Made by a program: the position numbers and the translations under genes. DNA of 64,000 bases from Cyclobacteriaceae bacterium (GTDB lineage Bacteria > Bacteroidota > Bacteroidia > Cytophagales > Cyclobacteriaceae), in the NCBI GenBank assembly GCA_025808415.1, contig CP075525.1:752001-816000 (forward strand), written 5' to 3'. The notes under the pieces were generated by a model, which made no database searches, was not told where the DNA came from, and saw only the letters and a program-made list of their open reading frames with translations. Within the stretch, counting starts at the first letter, position 1. The number at the start of each line of letters is the position of its first letter. This document shows positions 8,893 to 17,335 of this stretch, piece by piece.

Positions 8893-8914
8893 TTTCTAAT
8901 AGTTATCTGTTAAT

Positions 8915-9334
8915 TTAGAATTGCTCCAGGTTCGAAAAGAAAAAATTACCTTCAATCTCTGCGTTCGCGTCACTGTCCGAACCATGAATAGCATTGGCCT
9001 CAATAGACTTTGCAAATAGATTACGGATGGTGCCCGGTGCGGCTTTTTGCGGATCGGTTGCGCCAATCAGTTTGCGGAAATCCTCAACGGCATTTTCTTT
9101 TTCCAGTATCATCGGAACAATAGGGCCTGACGACATGTATGAACATAAGTCTTTAAAAAAAGGTCTTTCTTTATGGATCGCGTAAAATTGACCTGCCCGC
9201 TCAGGGGTTAATTGTGTCTTTTTCACCGCTACAATGCGAAAGCCCGCCTCTTCAATCATTTTGGTGATTGCCCCGGTATTTCCTGCGCTAACCGCATCGG
9301 GTTTTATCATGGTAAAAGTTCTGTTGGTTGCCAT
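8915..9334 (-). CDS. ndk: Nucleoside diphosphate kinase
   Basis: 139 aa, the usual bacterial length. The catalytic histidine is His117 in NAIHGSDS, and the N-terminal FTMIKPDAV and the ERPFF element are present. It balances cytoplasmic (d)NTP pools by transferring the gamma phosphate through a phospho-histidine. It is transcribed alone on the minus strand. A TAnnTTTG promoter element lies 30 bp upstream of the start (9364-9371 on the complement). Confidence 0.97.
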   Translation of the reverse strand: MATNRTFTMIKPDAVSAGNTGAITKMIEEAGFRIVAVKKTQLTPERAGQFYAIHKERPFFKDLCSYMSSGPIVPMILEKENAVEDFRKLIGATDPQKAAPGTIRNLFAKSIEANAIHGSDSDANAEIEGNFFFSNLEQF

Positions 9335-9363
9335 TTTTGTTTTATTTCTTTTGATTTCGGCTG

Positions 9364-9371
9364 CAAAAATA
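9364..9371 (-). promoter_or_regulatory. Putative ndk promoter -7 element
   Basis: On the minus strand this reads TATTTTTG, an exact match to the Bacteroidota -7 consensus TAnnTTTG, about 30 bp upstream of the ndk ATG. No good -33 TTTG is seen at 19 bp, so the call rests on the -7 box and position. Confidence 0.45.
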
Positions 9372-9406
9372 GAGGATTAAGCCATAGTGCATAGTTTACG
9401 TACGCT

Positions 9407-9473
9407 ATTTTCAGCAGTTTTTGACCTTCCGGGTCAAATTCCATTTGACTATGGAGTATTTTCAGCATTTTTG
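9407..9473 (+). repeat. Direct repeat pair flanking a hairpin upstream of nrnA
   Basis: ATTTTCAGCAGTTTTTG (9407-9423) recurs as ATTTTCAGCATTTTTG (9458-9473). Between them TTTGACC (9420-9426) and GGTCAAA (9432-9438) form a 7-bp stem. It sits 20 bp before the nrnA start and could be regulatory or a duplication footprint. Confidence 0.4.
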
Positions 9474-9493
9474 CCCCTTGTTTTCAGGAACGG

Positions 9494-10513
9494 ATGACAC
9501 ATCTTCAGCAGTTTAATGAGTTTTTGAGCAGTGCCCGGCAAGTGGTTATTGTAACACACCACAAGCCCGATGCCGATGCCCTGGGCTCCTCACTCGGGTT
9601 AGCAGCCTACCTGAAGAAAAAGGGACATAGCGTTTCGGTGATCACGCCAAGTGATTACCCATCATTTTTAAATTGGTTGCCCGGAAATGATGAGGTTATC
9701 ATTTTTCATGATAGGATTGAAAATCAAATTGCCGAGCGGGTTGCTAAAGCCGAAATCATTTTTTGTCTTGATTTCTCCGCCTTAAGCCGTATCAATTCCA
9801 TTGGTGAAATGATCCGTAAATCGAACGCTAAAAAAGTATTGATTGACCATCACCTTGAACCCGAAAAATTTGCCGACTTTGAACAATGGGATCCGAAGGC
9901 TGCCTCTACAGCCGGGCTGGTGTATGAACTTCTGATAGAGCTGGGTGATCGTGCGCAAATAGATGCCAACATTGCCGATTGTTTATATGCTGGTTTGTTA
10001 ACGGATACCGGTGGCTTCAGGCATAACAATACCAGGCGCGAAGAATTTATGATTGCCTCCGATTTGGTATCGCTTGGGGCGAATCCGACCAAGGTTTCAA
10101 AACTCATTTATGATACGAATACCCTTGAGCGTTTACGGTTGATGGGGTATGTATTAAGTGAGAAGTTGGTGGTACTGCCGGAGTACAAGACGGCCTATAT
10201 TACCCTGACCAAAGAAGAACTGGAAAAATTCGGATCACAATCAGGCGATACGGAAGGTTTTGTGAACTATGGGCTATCCATTGAAGGCATCCGTTTGTCG
10301 GTTATGATTTATCAGCGTAACGATGAAGTTAAGTTATCATTCCGGTCCCTCGGTGACTTTTCAGTAAACGAAATGGCACGAAAACATTTTAATGGCGGTG
10401 GCCATAAAAATGCATCAGGCGGTACTTCCCCCGTATCGCTTCAGGCCACCCTCGAAAACTTTTTGAAAATTTTACCGGAGTATAAGGAGAAACTATTAAG
10501 TGAAGTAAAATAA
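9494..10513 (+). CDS. nrnA: DHH/DHHA1 bifunctional oligoribonuclease and pAp phosphatase (NrnA-like)
   Basis: 339 aa. The DHH phosphoesterase motifs are complete: THHKPDADALGSS (motif I, metal ligands), LDFSALSRI (motif II), VLIDHH (DHH motif III) and a late DTGGFRHNN. The C-terminal DHHA1 domain has the substrate-binding FNGGGHKNASGG near residue 298. NrnA degrades 2-5 nt RNA fragments and dephosphorylates 3'-phosphoadenosine 5'-phosphate in the cytoplasm. It begins a plus-strand run that continues with FKBP lipoproteins, rdgB and udk. Confidence 0.92.
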   Translation: MTHLQQFNEFLSSARQVVIVTHHKPDADALGSSLGLAAYLKKKGHSVSVITPSDYPSFLNWLPGNDEVIIFHDRIENQIAERVAKAEIIFCLDFSALSRINSIGEMIRKSNAKKVLIDHHLEPEKFADFEQWDPKAASTAGLVYELLIELGDRAQIDANIADCLYAGLLTDTGGFRHNNTRREEFMIASDLVSLGANPTKVSKLIYDTNTLERLRLMGYVLSEKLVVLPEYKTAYITLTKEELEKFGSQSGDTEGFVNYGLSIEGIRLSVMIYQRNDEVKLSFRSLGDFSVNEMARKHFNGGGHKNASGGTSPVSLQATLENFLKILPEYKEKLLSEVK

Positions 10514-10538
10514 GTATTAACCAAATAAATCCAGATAA

Positions 10539-11447
10539 ATGAAAATTCTAAATGTTGTTCTTGTTGTTGGCCTGGCGCTTCTTTTTTCATGCACAAGCAG
10601 TAATGAAAAAGAAACGCCCAGTGGGATGAAGTTTAAAATCGTAAAGAAGGGAGATGGTATACTGCCAAAGCCGGGTGAAGTGGTAGTGTTCCAGTTCCTT
10701 TTTAAAGATTCAAAGGATTCTGTGTGGGCACAAATGACTAAAGATATGCCCGCAGCCGTTTTAACAAACGACAGCTCAGCCATAGTATCGGAAGATGGCA
10801 TGACCCAAATGCTTCGCATGGTTTCAAAAGGTGACAGTGTGATTGTAAGTATGCCCATCTCCCGGTTTTTTAAAGACCTGGTGAAGTCGCCCATGCCCCC
10901 GGATGTGGACAGCACCCTTACCCTTAGCTACCATATCCGGGTCGATTCCATTATGCAGCAAATGGATTTCATGGCCTATCAGCAGGAGATGATGAGCAAG
11001 TTCAGGGAAAAGCAGTTGGCCAAGGATATTGCCACCATCGATCAATACCTGGCGGATAACAAAATTGATGCGGTAAAAGTTGAGTCTGGACTTCGTTATG
11101 TGATTACCACCCCGGGTAAAGGAGAGAACGCTAAATCCGGTCAAACCGTAAAAGTGAATTATTCAGGCTATTTGCTGGATGGACAATATTTTGATTCCAG
11201 TGTTCAGACAGTGGCGGAGGCCAAGGGGATTTTCAATCCCATGCGTCCCTATGAGCCCTTTGAAGTAACCATTGATCAAACGGGTGTAATACAAGGCTGG
11301 CATGAAGCGTTAAAGTATCTGAACAAGGGTTCGAAAGGAACATTTTATATCCCTTCTTCCTTGGCGTACGGCCCGCAGCAACGCAGCGAGGTCATAAAGG
11401 AAAATTCGATTTTGGTTTTTGATTTGGAGTGTATGGAAATTAAATAA
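10539..11447 (+). CDS. FKBP-type peptidyl-prolyl isomerase lipoprotein (GldI-like)
   Basis: 302 aa. The N-terminus MKILNVVLVVGLALLFSC is a lipoprotein signal with the lipobox cysteine at 18. The N-terminal half (about 20-150) looks like a degenerate second FKBP-like module. The C-terminal FKBP domain (about 180-302) has VKVNYSGYLLDGQYFDSS, GVIQGWHEAL and FYIPSSLAYGP, the core of the active-site pocket. It should assist folding of periplasmic or outer membrane proteins. GldI, a lipoprotein isomerase needed for gliding, has the same plan, but identity with GldI is not established. It is followed after 15 bp by a smaller paralogue. Confidence 0.85.
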   Translation: MKILNVVLVVGLALLFSCTSSNEKETPSGMKFKIVKKGDGILPKPGEVVVFQFLFKDSKDSVWAQMTKDMPAAVLTNDSSAIVSEDGMTQMLRMVSKGDSVIVSMPISRFFKDLVKSPMPPDVDSTLTLSYHIRVDSIMQQMDFMAYQQEMMSKFREKQLAKDIATIDQYLADNKIDAVKVESGLRYVITTPGKGENAKSGQTVKVNYSGYLLDGQYFDSSVQTVAEAKGIFNPMRPYEPFEVTIDQTGVIQGWHEALKYLNKGSKGTFYIPSSLAYGPQQRSEVIKENSILVFDLECMEIK

Positions 11448-11462
11448 TAAGGATTGATGACA

Positions 11463-11957
11463 ATGAAACGATATTCATTTTTAGCTTTCTTAATTTTTGT
11501 TTCAATGTTAGCAGGTTGTTTAAAGGAATCGCCTTGCACCCGGGTAGTTTCACAAAGCCGGATTGACGCGTTGAATCAAACACGATTACAGCAGGATATC
11601 CAAACTATTGATTCGTATTTGGAGGATAATAGCATTACAGCCATTGCAGATCCATCGGGGATCAGGTATACGATTGATATTGAGGGTGATGGCGTTGAAC
11701 CATGCTTAGAGTATACGATAACCGTAATGTACAAGGGGAAACTCTTGAGTACTGGTGCCCAGTTTGATGCTTCATCGTCCCCTGTTTCATTTCCGCTTTC
11801 AAATTTAATTTTGGGGTGGCAAGTGATCCTACCTAAAATTAAGGCTGGGTCACGCATTACTCTTTATTTACCTTCGGGTTTTGGGTATGGTTCAGCAGCT
11901 TCAGGTGCCATACCAGCTAATTCAAACCTTATTTTTGAGATTGACCTGATCAATTAG
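11463..11957 (+). CDS. Small FKBP-type isomerase lipoprotein, paralogue of the upstream gene
   Basis: 164 aa from the ATG at 11463; in-frame ATG 11457 and TTG 11454 are alternatives. The signal peptide ends at a lipobox (MLAGC). A linker, DIQTIDSYLEDNSITAI, is clearly related to DIATIDQYLADNKIDAV in the upstream FKBP, so the genes share ancestry. The FKBP domain retains ITVMYKGKLLSTGAQFDAS, LILGWQVILP and LYLPSGFGYGS. Position and spacing indicate co-transcription with its paralogue and with rdgB, which starts 4 bp after its stop. Confidence 0.82.
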   Translation: MKRYSFLAFLIFVSMLAGCLKESPCTRVVSQSRIDALNQTRLQQDIQTIDSYLEDNSITAIADPSGIRYTIDIEGDGVEPCLEYTITVMYKGKLLSTGAQFDASSSPVSFPLSNLILGWQVILPKIKAGSRITLYLPSGFGYGSAASGAIPANSNLIFEIDLIN

Positions 11958-11960
11958 AGA

Positions 11961-12548
11961 ATGGTTTCGTTGGTAGCTGCAACTAATAACCCGTACAAAA
12001 TGCAAGAGATAGGGTCCATATTGGGCCCATCTTTTTTATTGCGCAGTTTAAAAGAAATTGGTTGCCGCGAAGAACTACCCGAGACACAGTCAACCATAGA
12101 AGGAAATGCCCTTCAAAAGGCACAGTATGTTTTCGATCATTACCATGTGCCTTGTTTCGCTGACGATACCGGACTTGAAGTGGATGCTTTGCGTGGCGAG
12201 CCGGGTGTTTATTCGGCCATGTATGCCGGTCCACAACGCAGTGCCGAGGGCAATATGAACCTGCTGCTTCAAAAACTTTTGGGGCATACTAACCGTGCAG
12301 CACAATTCCGCACAGTGATTGCTTTAGTTGAATCACAAGGCATTCAATTATTTGAAGGCATTGTACGGGGTGAAATATTAACGGAAAAAAGAGGCTCACA
12401 GGGATTTGGCTACGATCCGATATTCGTGCCTGAAAACTGTTCAAAATCATTTGCCGAAATGTCCATGGCTGAAAAAAACACGATGAGCCACCGGGCCCGC
12501 GCTGTTAAAAAGCTAGTGGATTATCTTCGGCAAACCTATGGCAGGTAA
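11961..12548 (+). CDS. rdgB: Non-canonical purine NTP pyrophosphatase (RdgB/HAM1)
   Basis: 195 aa, normal length. Family motifs are VAATNNPYKMQEI at the N-terminus, FADDTGLEVDAL (metal and base recognition, around residue 67), GFGYDPIF, and MSHRARAV near the C-terminus. It hydrolyses dITP, ITP and XTP to monophosphates and so prevents their incorporation into nucleic acids. It is closely packed behind the FKBP genes and ahead of udk. Confidence 0.95.
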   Translation: MVSLVAATNNPYKMQEIGSILGPSFLLRSLKEIGCREELPETQSTIEGNALQKAQYVFDHYHVPCFADDTGLEVDALRGEPGVYSAMYAGPQRSAEGNMNLLLQKLLGHTNRAAQFRTVIALVESQGIQLFEGIVRGEILTEKRGSQGFGYDPIFVPENCSKSFAEMSMAEKNTMSHRARAVKKLVDYLRQTYGR

Positions 12549-12584
12549 TAAACCTTGTTTGTATTTTGTAGCCGCTAACCTACC

Positions 12585-13202
12585 ATGAATAAACCTTATA
12601 CCATTGGCATTACCGGAGGAAGTGGTTCGGGCAAAACCTATTTTTTGAAAAGCCTGGCTAATCGCTTTACTGAAGATGAGATTTGTTTTATTTCGCAGGA
12701 TAATTACTACCACCCGCGCGAACGGCAAAAGGAAGATGGAAGGGGAATAAAAAATTTTGATTTGCCCGAAGCCATCGATCACGAGCAATTCCTCCATGAC
12801 ATAAAGTTGCTAAAAAAAGGTGAGGCACTGCATAAAACGGAATACACGTTTAATAATCCCAACGTTAAGCCTAAGCAACTTATTTTCAAACCGGCACCCG
12901 TGCTTATTGTTGAAGGTTTATTCGTTCAATATTTTCCCGAGATTGAGAAAGAGCTTGACCTGAGTATTTTCATAGAAGCAAAAGACTATGTTAAACTAAC
13001 CAGGCGGATAAGGCGCGATAGCGAAGAGCGTGGCTATGACCTTGACGATGTTTTATACCGGTATCACCACCATGTAATGCCGGTGTACGAACGAATGATT
13101 GAGCCACTCAAGCACAATGCCGACCTGGTCATTCCGAATAATAGCCATTTTGAACGGGCCCTGGATATAATTATACTCGCTATTCAGGCTAAATTGCGCT
13201 GA
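12585..13202 (+). CDS. udk: Uridine kinase
   Basis: 205 aa. A P-loop NTPase with Walker A GGSGSGKT at residues 11-18. It has the uridine kinase elements ISQDNYYHP, NFDLPEAIDHEQF and VEGLFVQYFPE, and a basic RRIRRDSEERGY lid. It salvages uridine and cytidine to UMP and CMP. It starts 36 bp after rdgB, probably in the same transcript. A weak inverted repeat (AGTGCT/AGCACT, 13209-13236) after the stop may be a terminator. Confidence 0.93.
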   Translation: MNKPYTIGITGGSGSGKTYFLKSLANRFTEDEICFISQDNYYHPRERQKEDGRGIKNFDLPEAIDHEQFLHDIKLLKKGEALHKTEYTFNNPNVKPKQLIFKPAPVLIVEGLFVQYFPEIEKELDLSIFIEAKDYVKLTRRIRRDSEERGYDLDDVLYRYHHHVMPVYERMIEPLKHNADLVIPNNSHFERALDIIILAIQAKLR

Positions 13203-13257
13203 TTTTCAGTGCTTTATGATTTTTCTGTCGAGCACTTTCATTTTTAAGCCAATTCCC

Positions 13258-13265
13258 TACTTTTG
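13258..13265 (+). promoter_or_regulatory. Putative -7 promoter element
   Basis: TACTTTTG matches TAnnTTTG exactly and lies 9 bp before the ATG of the small hypothetical gene at 13275. A TTTC 18 bp upstream is a poor -33 box. Confidence 0.4.
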
Positions 13266-13274
13266 TAGGCCTCA

Positions 13275-13625
13275 ATGAAAAGCATGAAAAAAGCACGTTT
13301 TATAAGTTTAATACTGGGCATACTCATTGCCACGGTAATCGTGCTTTCACAAATTCTTTATGTCCCCACTACTAAAGTGGCGGATGTAAACCCGGAAACG
13401 GAACAGCAAAATCCGCTGCCTGAAGGTGAAAGTTTGTTAGTGCTATCATCGTATTCGCTGCCTTCAACGTCCACCTCGCTGTTGGTAAGCCACGACCTTT
13501 CCTTTATCCACGAAATACTTTTTGCTTCACAAAAGCCTGATGCTACCCCTTTTATACCTCAACTATCCGTAGGGAAATTATTCAAAGCGCTCTTTCAATT
13601 TATAATTTCCCCTAACGCACCCTGA
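13275..13625 (+). CDS. Small hypothetical membrane-anchored protein
   Basis: 116 aa, no family recognised. The start MKSMKKARFISLILGILIATVIVLSQ is a basic stretch plus one hydrophobic segment (about 8-28), followed by a Pro/Ser-rich, low-complexity region (VPTTKVADVNPETE, SYSLPSTSTSLL) and a hydrophobic C-terminal patch (LFKALFQFIIS). It may be an uncleaved anchor or a secreted peptide. A -7 promoter element lies just upstream, and secDF begins 95 bp after it. Confidence 0.55.
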   Translation: MKSMKKARFISLILGILIATVIVLSQILYVPTTKVADVNPETEQQNPLPEGESLLVLSSYSLPSTSTSLLVSHDLSFIHEILFASQKPDATPFIPQLSVGKLFKALFQFIISPNAP

Positions 13626-13719
13626 TTTTTCTAGTCTTTGTTTTAACCAATTCAGACTCGACCAGGACTGAAGTGATTTTTCTATTAACCTAAAGCTTGA
13701 ACATAAAAACTAATTCAAT

Positions 13720-16700
13720 ATGCAAAACAAAGGATTTGTAATCGTACTAACCCTGATTGTTACAGCGCTCTGCCTGTATTACCTGTCGTTTACATTTGTT
13801 TCCAACAGCGTACAGCAAGATGCCATCGACTATGCAACTGACGCCAACGGGGTTATCGACCTCAACAAAAAGCAAACATACCTTGATTCGGTGTGGAGCA
13901 AGCCCGTGTATAATTTATTCGGGGTAGAATTTACGTACAAAGAAGTTAAGGACAACGAACTTAGCCGTGGTCTCGACTTGCAAGGTGGTATGCATGTTAC
14001 CCTGGAGGTTTCTCCGGTTGACATTATTAAAGGTTTAAGTGGAAATAGCAAAGACTCAGCCTTTGTAAAAGCCTTAACGAAGGCACAAGTACGGGAAAAA
14101 AGCAGTCAGGAACGCTTTAGCGCATTATTCTTTGCAGCTTACCGCGAAGATAACCCGGGTGCTAAACTAGCCCCTGTGTTTTCCTCCACTACCACCCGTG
14201 GGCGCATCAGCCTCAATGATACAGATGAACAGGTGATTGCGGTGGTTAACGAAGAAATTGAGCGTGCCATTGATCGTTCGTACACGATTTTAAAAAATCG
14301 TATTGATCAATTTGGAACATCACAACCTAACATTCAGCGGTTACCGGGTACCGGCAGAATTCAGATTGAAATTCCTGGTGCCGATAACCCAGCACGGGTT
14401 CGTAAACTTTTACAAGGTGTTGCACGCCTTGAATTTTGGGATGTAATTGAACCGAATGATATTAACAGTTCATTAATGGCTATCAATTCGGCTCTTGTTA
14501 AAGAACAACAAGTTCAAGCGGCCAGAACAACAAGAACAGAACAGCCTGCCACTGAAACACCAGCAGAAACAGCCCAACCCGATGCACTATCCGAACTGGA
14601 GAAGCAACTTCAAACCGCTTCGGTTGGTGACACTACTCTTCAAAGTTTGGATTCCCTTCAAAACCTTGGTGTATCAGCACTTTTCGCAAAGAGCATACCT
14701 CAGGGAACTTTCCGTTATGCTATTAAGGATACTGCAGAGATCAATCGTATTTTCAGAAGAACAGAAATAAAAAGTTTACTACCTCGTAACGTAGGCGTTT
14801 ATTGGGGCAATAAGCCCGATAAAGATTTCGGACCAACGGAAGGTCTGCAACTATATTTTCTTGACCTTGGCCGATCAGGCCAACCAAAACTTACCGGAGA
14901 AGTTATCAATGATGCCCGCCAGGATTTGGATGAATATGCGCGCCCATCGGTGAGCATGACTATGAACGCAGCGGGAACCCGTGTATGGGCAAAAATGACT
15001 GCTGAAGCAGCAAGCAAAACCCCACGGGGGCGTATTGCTATTGTGTTGGATAATGCCGTGTATTCTGCCCCGTTTGTTAACGGTGAAATTCCAAACGGAA
15101 ACTCGCAGATTTCCGGAAACTTTACAGTAGATGAAGCAAAAGACCTGGCGAACATTTTAAAAGCCGGTTCATTGCCAGCCCCTACCAAAATTGTAGAGGA
15201 GGCCATTGTTGGCCCTACGTTGGGCAAGCTTGCTCAAAACCAGGGATTACTTTCATCGTTAAGCGGCCTGGCGCTGGTTGTCATTTTTATGATTGTTTAT
15301 TATTCTAAAGGTGGCATAGTGGCAAACATTGCCTTGTTATTCAATATCTTTTTTATTCTGGGAATTCTCGCACAGTTGAATGCTTCATTAACCTTACCGG
15401 GTATTGCCGGTATCGTGCTTACCATTGGTATGGCGGTGGATGCCAACGTGTTGATTTTTGAACGCATTAAAGAAGAGATTGCACACGGACGAAAACTAAA
15501 GGATGCGATCCGGGTTGGCTATGAACGTGCCTTCTGGACTATCTTCGACTCCAACCTAACCACTTTGTTAACAGCATTCTTCCTGTTTATGTTAGGCCAG
15601 GGCCCGATTAAAGGGTTTGCCATCACATTGATGATCGGTATCCTCACCTCCTTCTTCACTGCGGTTTACGTTTCGCGTGTAATTGTTGAGTGGATGACGC
15701 GCAAAGGTGATGCCAGCAAGATATCGTTCGATTCATTCATCTCCCGTTTGGTTAAGAAGCGTAAGCACTTTGAGTTCGTTAAAAACAGCCGGTTAGCCTA
15801 CATCACTTCTTCCGTTATCATCGTGTTGGGCTTAAGTCTTTTATTGGTTAAGGGATTAAACCTGGGTGTTGATTTTAAGGGAGGCCGTTCGTACGTGGTT
15901 AACTTCAGCAAGCCTGTGGTGGCTACTGATCTAAAAATCAGGTTAAGCCAAAGCTTTGAAAATGCGGGTACGGAAGTAAAGAATTACGGTTCAAACTCTT
16001 CCGTAAAAATTACTACATCATACCTGATTGATGACGACAGCGACATCGCAGATGATAAGGTGAAGCAAACGTTGATTGATGGACTGCAATCCATTACCGG
16101 TAAACAATACACCGATCAGGATTCTCAGCTTGATGACGTACATTTTGTTATTGCCAGTTCATCGAAAGTAGGCGCTACAGTAGCTGATGACATTAAGAAC
16201 TCAGCCTGGGAGGCAAGCTTGTTTTCACTGGTAGGTATATTTGTTTACATCCTCATCCGCTTCCGCAAGTGGCAATACAGCGCGGGTGCCATTATCGCTA
16301 CCATACACGACACGTTATTTGTATTTGCAGCCTTTTCCATTGCAGGATTTTTGGGATTAAGTTATGAAGTGGACCAGGTGTTCGTGGCCGCGATCCTTAC
16401 CATTATAGGCTACTCTATCAACGATACGGTGATCATTTTCGACCGCATCCGTGAATACATTGGTTTTGGCGCCACCCATGATCGCGAAAAAATTGTAAAC
16501 GATGCCATTAACGATACCCTTGCCCGTACCATTATTACGGCCGGCACCACCTTGTTGGTGGTAGTTGTGCTGCTCATTTTTGGCGGACAGGTACTTTCGG
16601 GCTTTGCCTTTGCGCTGTTTGTTGGGGTAGTTATCGGTACCTATTCATCGGTATTCATTGCAGCGCCAATTGTCATTGACCTCGACAAAAAGAAAGAGGT

Positions 16701-16740
16701 GGAGAAAAAGGAAGGCAAAAAAATTGCTGTTCCGGCCTAA
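13720..16740 (+). CDS. secDF: Protein translocase subunit SecDF (fused SecD and SecF)
   Basis: 1006 aa, combining SecD and SecF in one chain, the common form in Bacteroidota. The SecD half has TM1 (about 5-25), the P1 region with LSRGLDLQGGMHV, a long low-complexity insert (about 265-300, rich in Gln, Thr and Glu), and the membrane block with GIAGIVLTIGMAVDANVLIFERIKEE split by the conserved D-A-N. The SecF half starts near 680, with LNLGVDFKGGRSYVV, and ends with YSINDTVIIFDRIRE and the final helices. It uses the proton gradient to pull preproteins through SecYEG at the inner membrane. A strong terminator follows. Confidence 0.96.
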   Translation: MQNKGFVIVLTLIVTALCLYYLSFTFVSNSVQQDAIDYATDANGVIDLNKKQTYLDSVWSKPVYNLFGVEFTYKEVKDNELSRGLDLQGGMHVTLEVSPVDIIKGLSGNSKDSAFVKALTKAQVREKSSQERFSALFFAAYREDNPGAKLAPVFSSTTTRGRISLNDTDEQVIAVVNEEIERAIDRSYTILKNRIDQFGTSQPNIQRLPGTGRIQIEIPGADNPARVRKLLQGVARLEFWDVIEPNDINSSLMAINSALVKEQQVQAARTTRTEQPATETPAETAQPDALSELEKQLQTASVGDTTLQSLDSLQNLGVSALFAKSIPQGTFRYAIKDTAEINRIFRRTEIKSLLPRNVGVYWGNKPDKDFGPTEGLQLYFLDLGRSGQPKLTGEVINDARQDLDEYARPSVSMTMNAAGTRVWAKMTAEAASKTPRGRIAIVLDNAVYSAPFVNGEIPNGNSQISGNFTVDEAKDLANILKAGSLPAPTKIVEEAIVGPTLGKLAQNQGLLSSLSGLALVVIFMIVYYSKGGIVANIALLFNIFFILGILAQLNASLTLPGIAGIVLTIGMAVDANVLIFERIKEEIAHGRKLKDAIRVGYERAFWTIFDSNLTTLLTAFFLFMLGQGPIKGFAITLMIGILTSFFTAVYVSRVIVEWMTRKGDASKISFDSFISRLVKKRKHFEFVKNSRLAYITSSVIIVLGLSLLLVKGLNLGVDFKGGRSYVVNFSKPVVATDLKIRLSQSFENAGTEVKNYGSNSSVKITTSYLIDDDSDIADDKVKQTLIDGLQSITGKQYTDQDSQLDDVHFVIASSSKVGATVADDIKNSAWEASLFSLVGIFVYILIRFRKWQYSAGAIIATIHDTLFVFAAFSIAGFLGLSYEVDQVFVAAILTIIGYSINDTVIIFDRIREYIGFGATHDREKIVNDAINDTLARTIITAGTTLLVVVVLLIFGGQVLSGFAFALFVGVVIGTYSSVFIAAPIVIDLDKKKEVEKKEGKKIAVPA

Positions 16741-16758
16741 CTAGCTGACCGCTTCGTT

Positions 16759-16806
16759 AAAGCACTGGGTGTGAGTGTACTTCTCAAAACTCAGTGCTTT
16801 TTTTTA
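16759..16806 (+). terminator. Intrinsic terminator after secDF
   Basis: AAAGCACTG (16759-16767) pairs with CAGTGCTTT (16792-16800), followed by a run of eight T. The stem lies 19 bp after the secDF stop. Confidence 0.8.
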
Positions 16807-16858
16807 TCAAGTGACAAATTGTTTTGACTAACGGTAAACCAAAAAGGTTGGGAATAAT

Positions 16859-17335
16859 TTATTTGTCGTTAGTCCTTTCCACCCGTAACCCAACGGATAA
16901 TACGCCACGTAATGTATCGGTGCGCATAAACTGTTCATAGTGTAAACTGTAGGTGCCCGGGTGTTTGAACCTATAAGCCATGAGTAATGGAAATTGATGC
17001 TCGAAGACATAGCCTAAGCCGCTGCTGCCAAGGGGTCGGCCGGTTTTGCGTTCAAAAAGAAATTCGGAAGCTAATTTTTTTTCAAGCTCGGTGCCAGCCG
17101 TATCGGTAAGGATATAGGTGAAGTAAATATTTGAATTCGGGTAATCCGATTCGTTGCGTAGGGTTAGGTATAAATTGTAGGGTTGATCGGCATCGGTAAT
17201 TTTAAAGCTGAATGCCGGTTTATCAGAAACTGCCCAATAGCGTTTTTTGAAATCGTAATTTTGTTCGAAAACCCGTGCGCGGTCGCAGGCAAAACAAAAA
17301 ATAAGAAGTGCAATAAATAAATACGAAATTCTCAT
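16859..17335 (-). CDS. gldH: Gliding motility lipoprotein GldH
   Basis: 158 aa. The signal MRISYLFIALLIFCFAC ends at a lipobox cysteine at residue 17. The body (RVFEQNYDFKKRYWAVSDK, YNLYLTLRNESDYPNSN, GSSGLGYVFEHQFPLL, FKHPGTYSLHYEQFMR) fits the GldH family, an outer-membrane-associated lipoprotein required for gliding in Flavobacterium and linked to the T9SS apparatus. Its start codon overlaps the stop of the upstream ricT-like gene, so the order purD-ricT-gldH is probably one operon. Confidence 0.88.
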   Translation of the reverse strand: MRISYLFIALLIFCFACDRARVFEQNYDFKKRYWAVSDKPAFSFKITDADQPYNLYLTLRNESDYPNSNIYFTYILTDTAGTELEKKLASEFLFERKTGRPLGSSGLGYVFEHQFPLLMAYRFKHPGTYSLHYEQFMRTDTLRGVLSVGLRVERTNDK

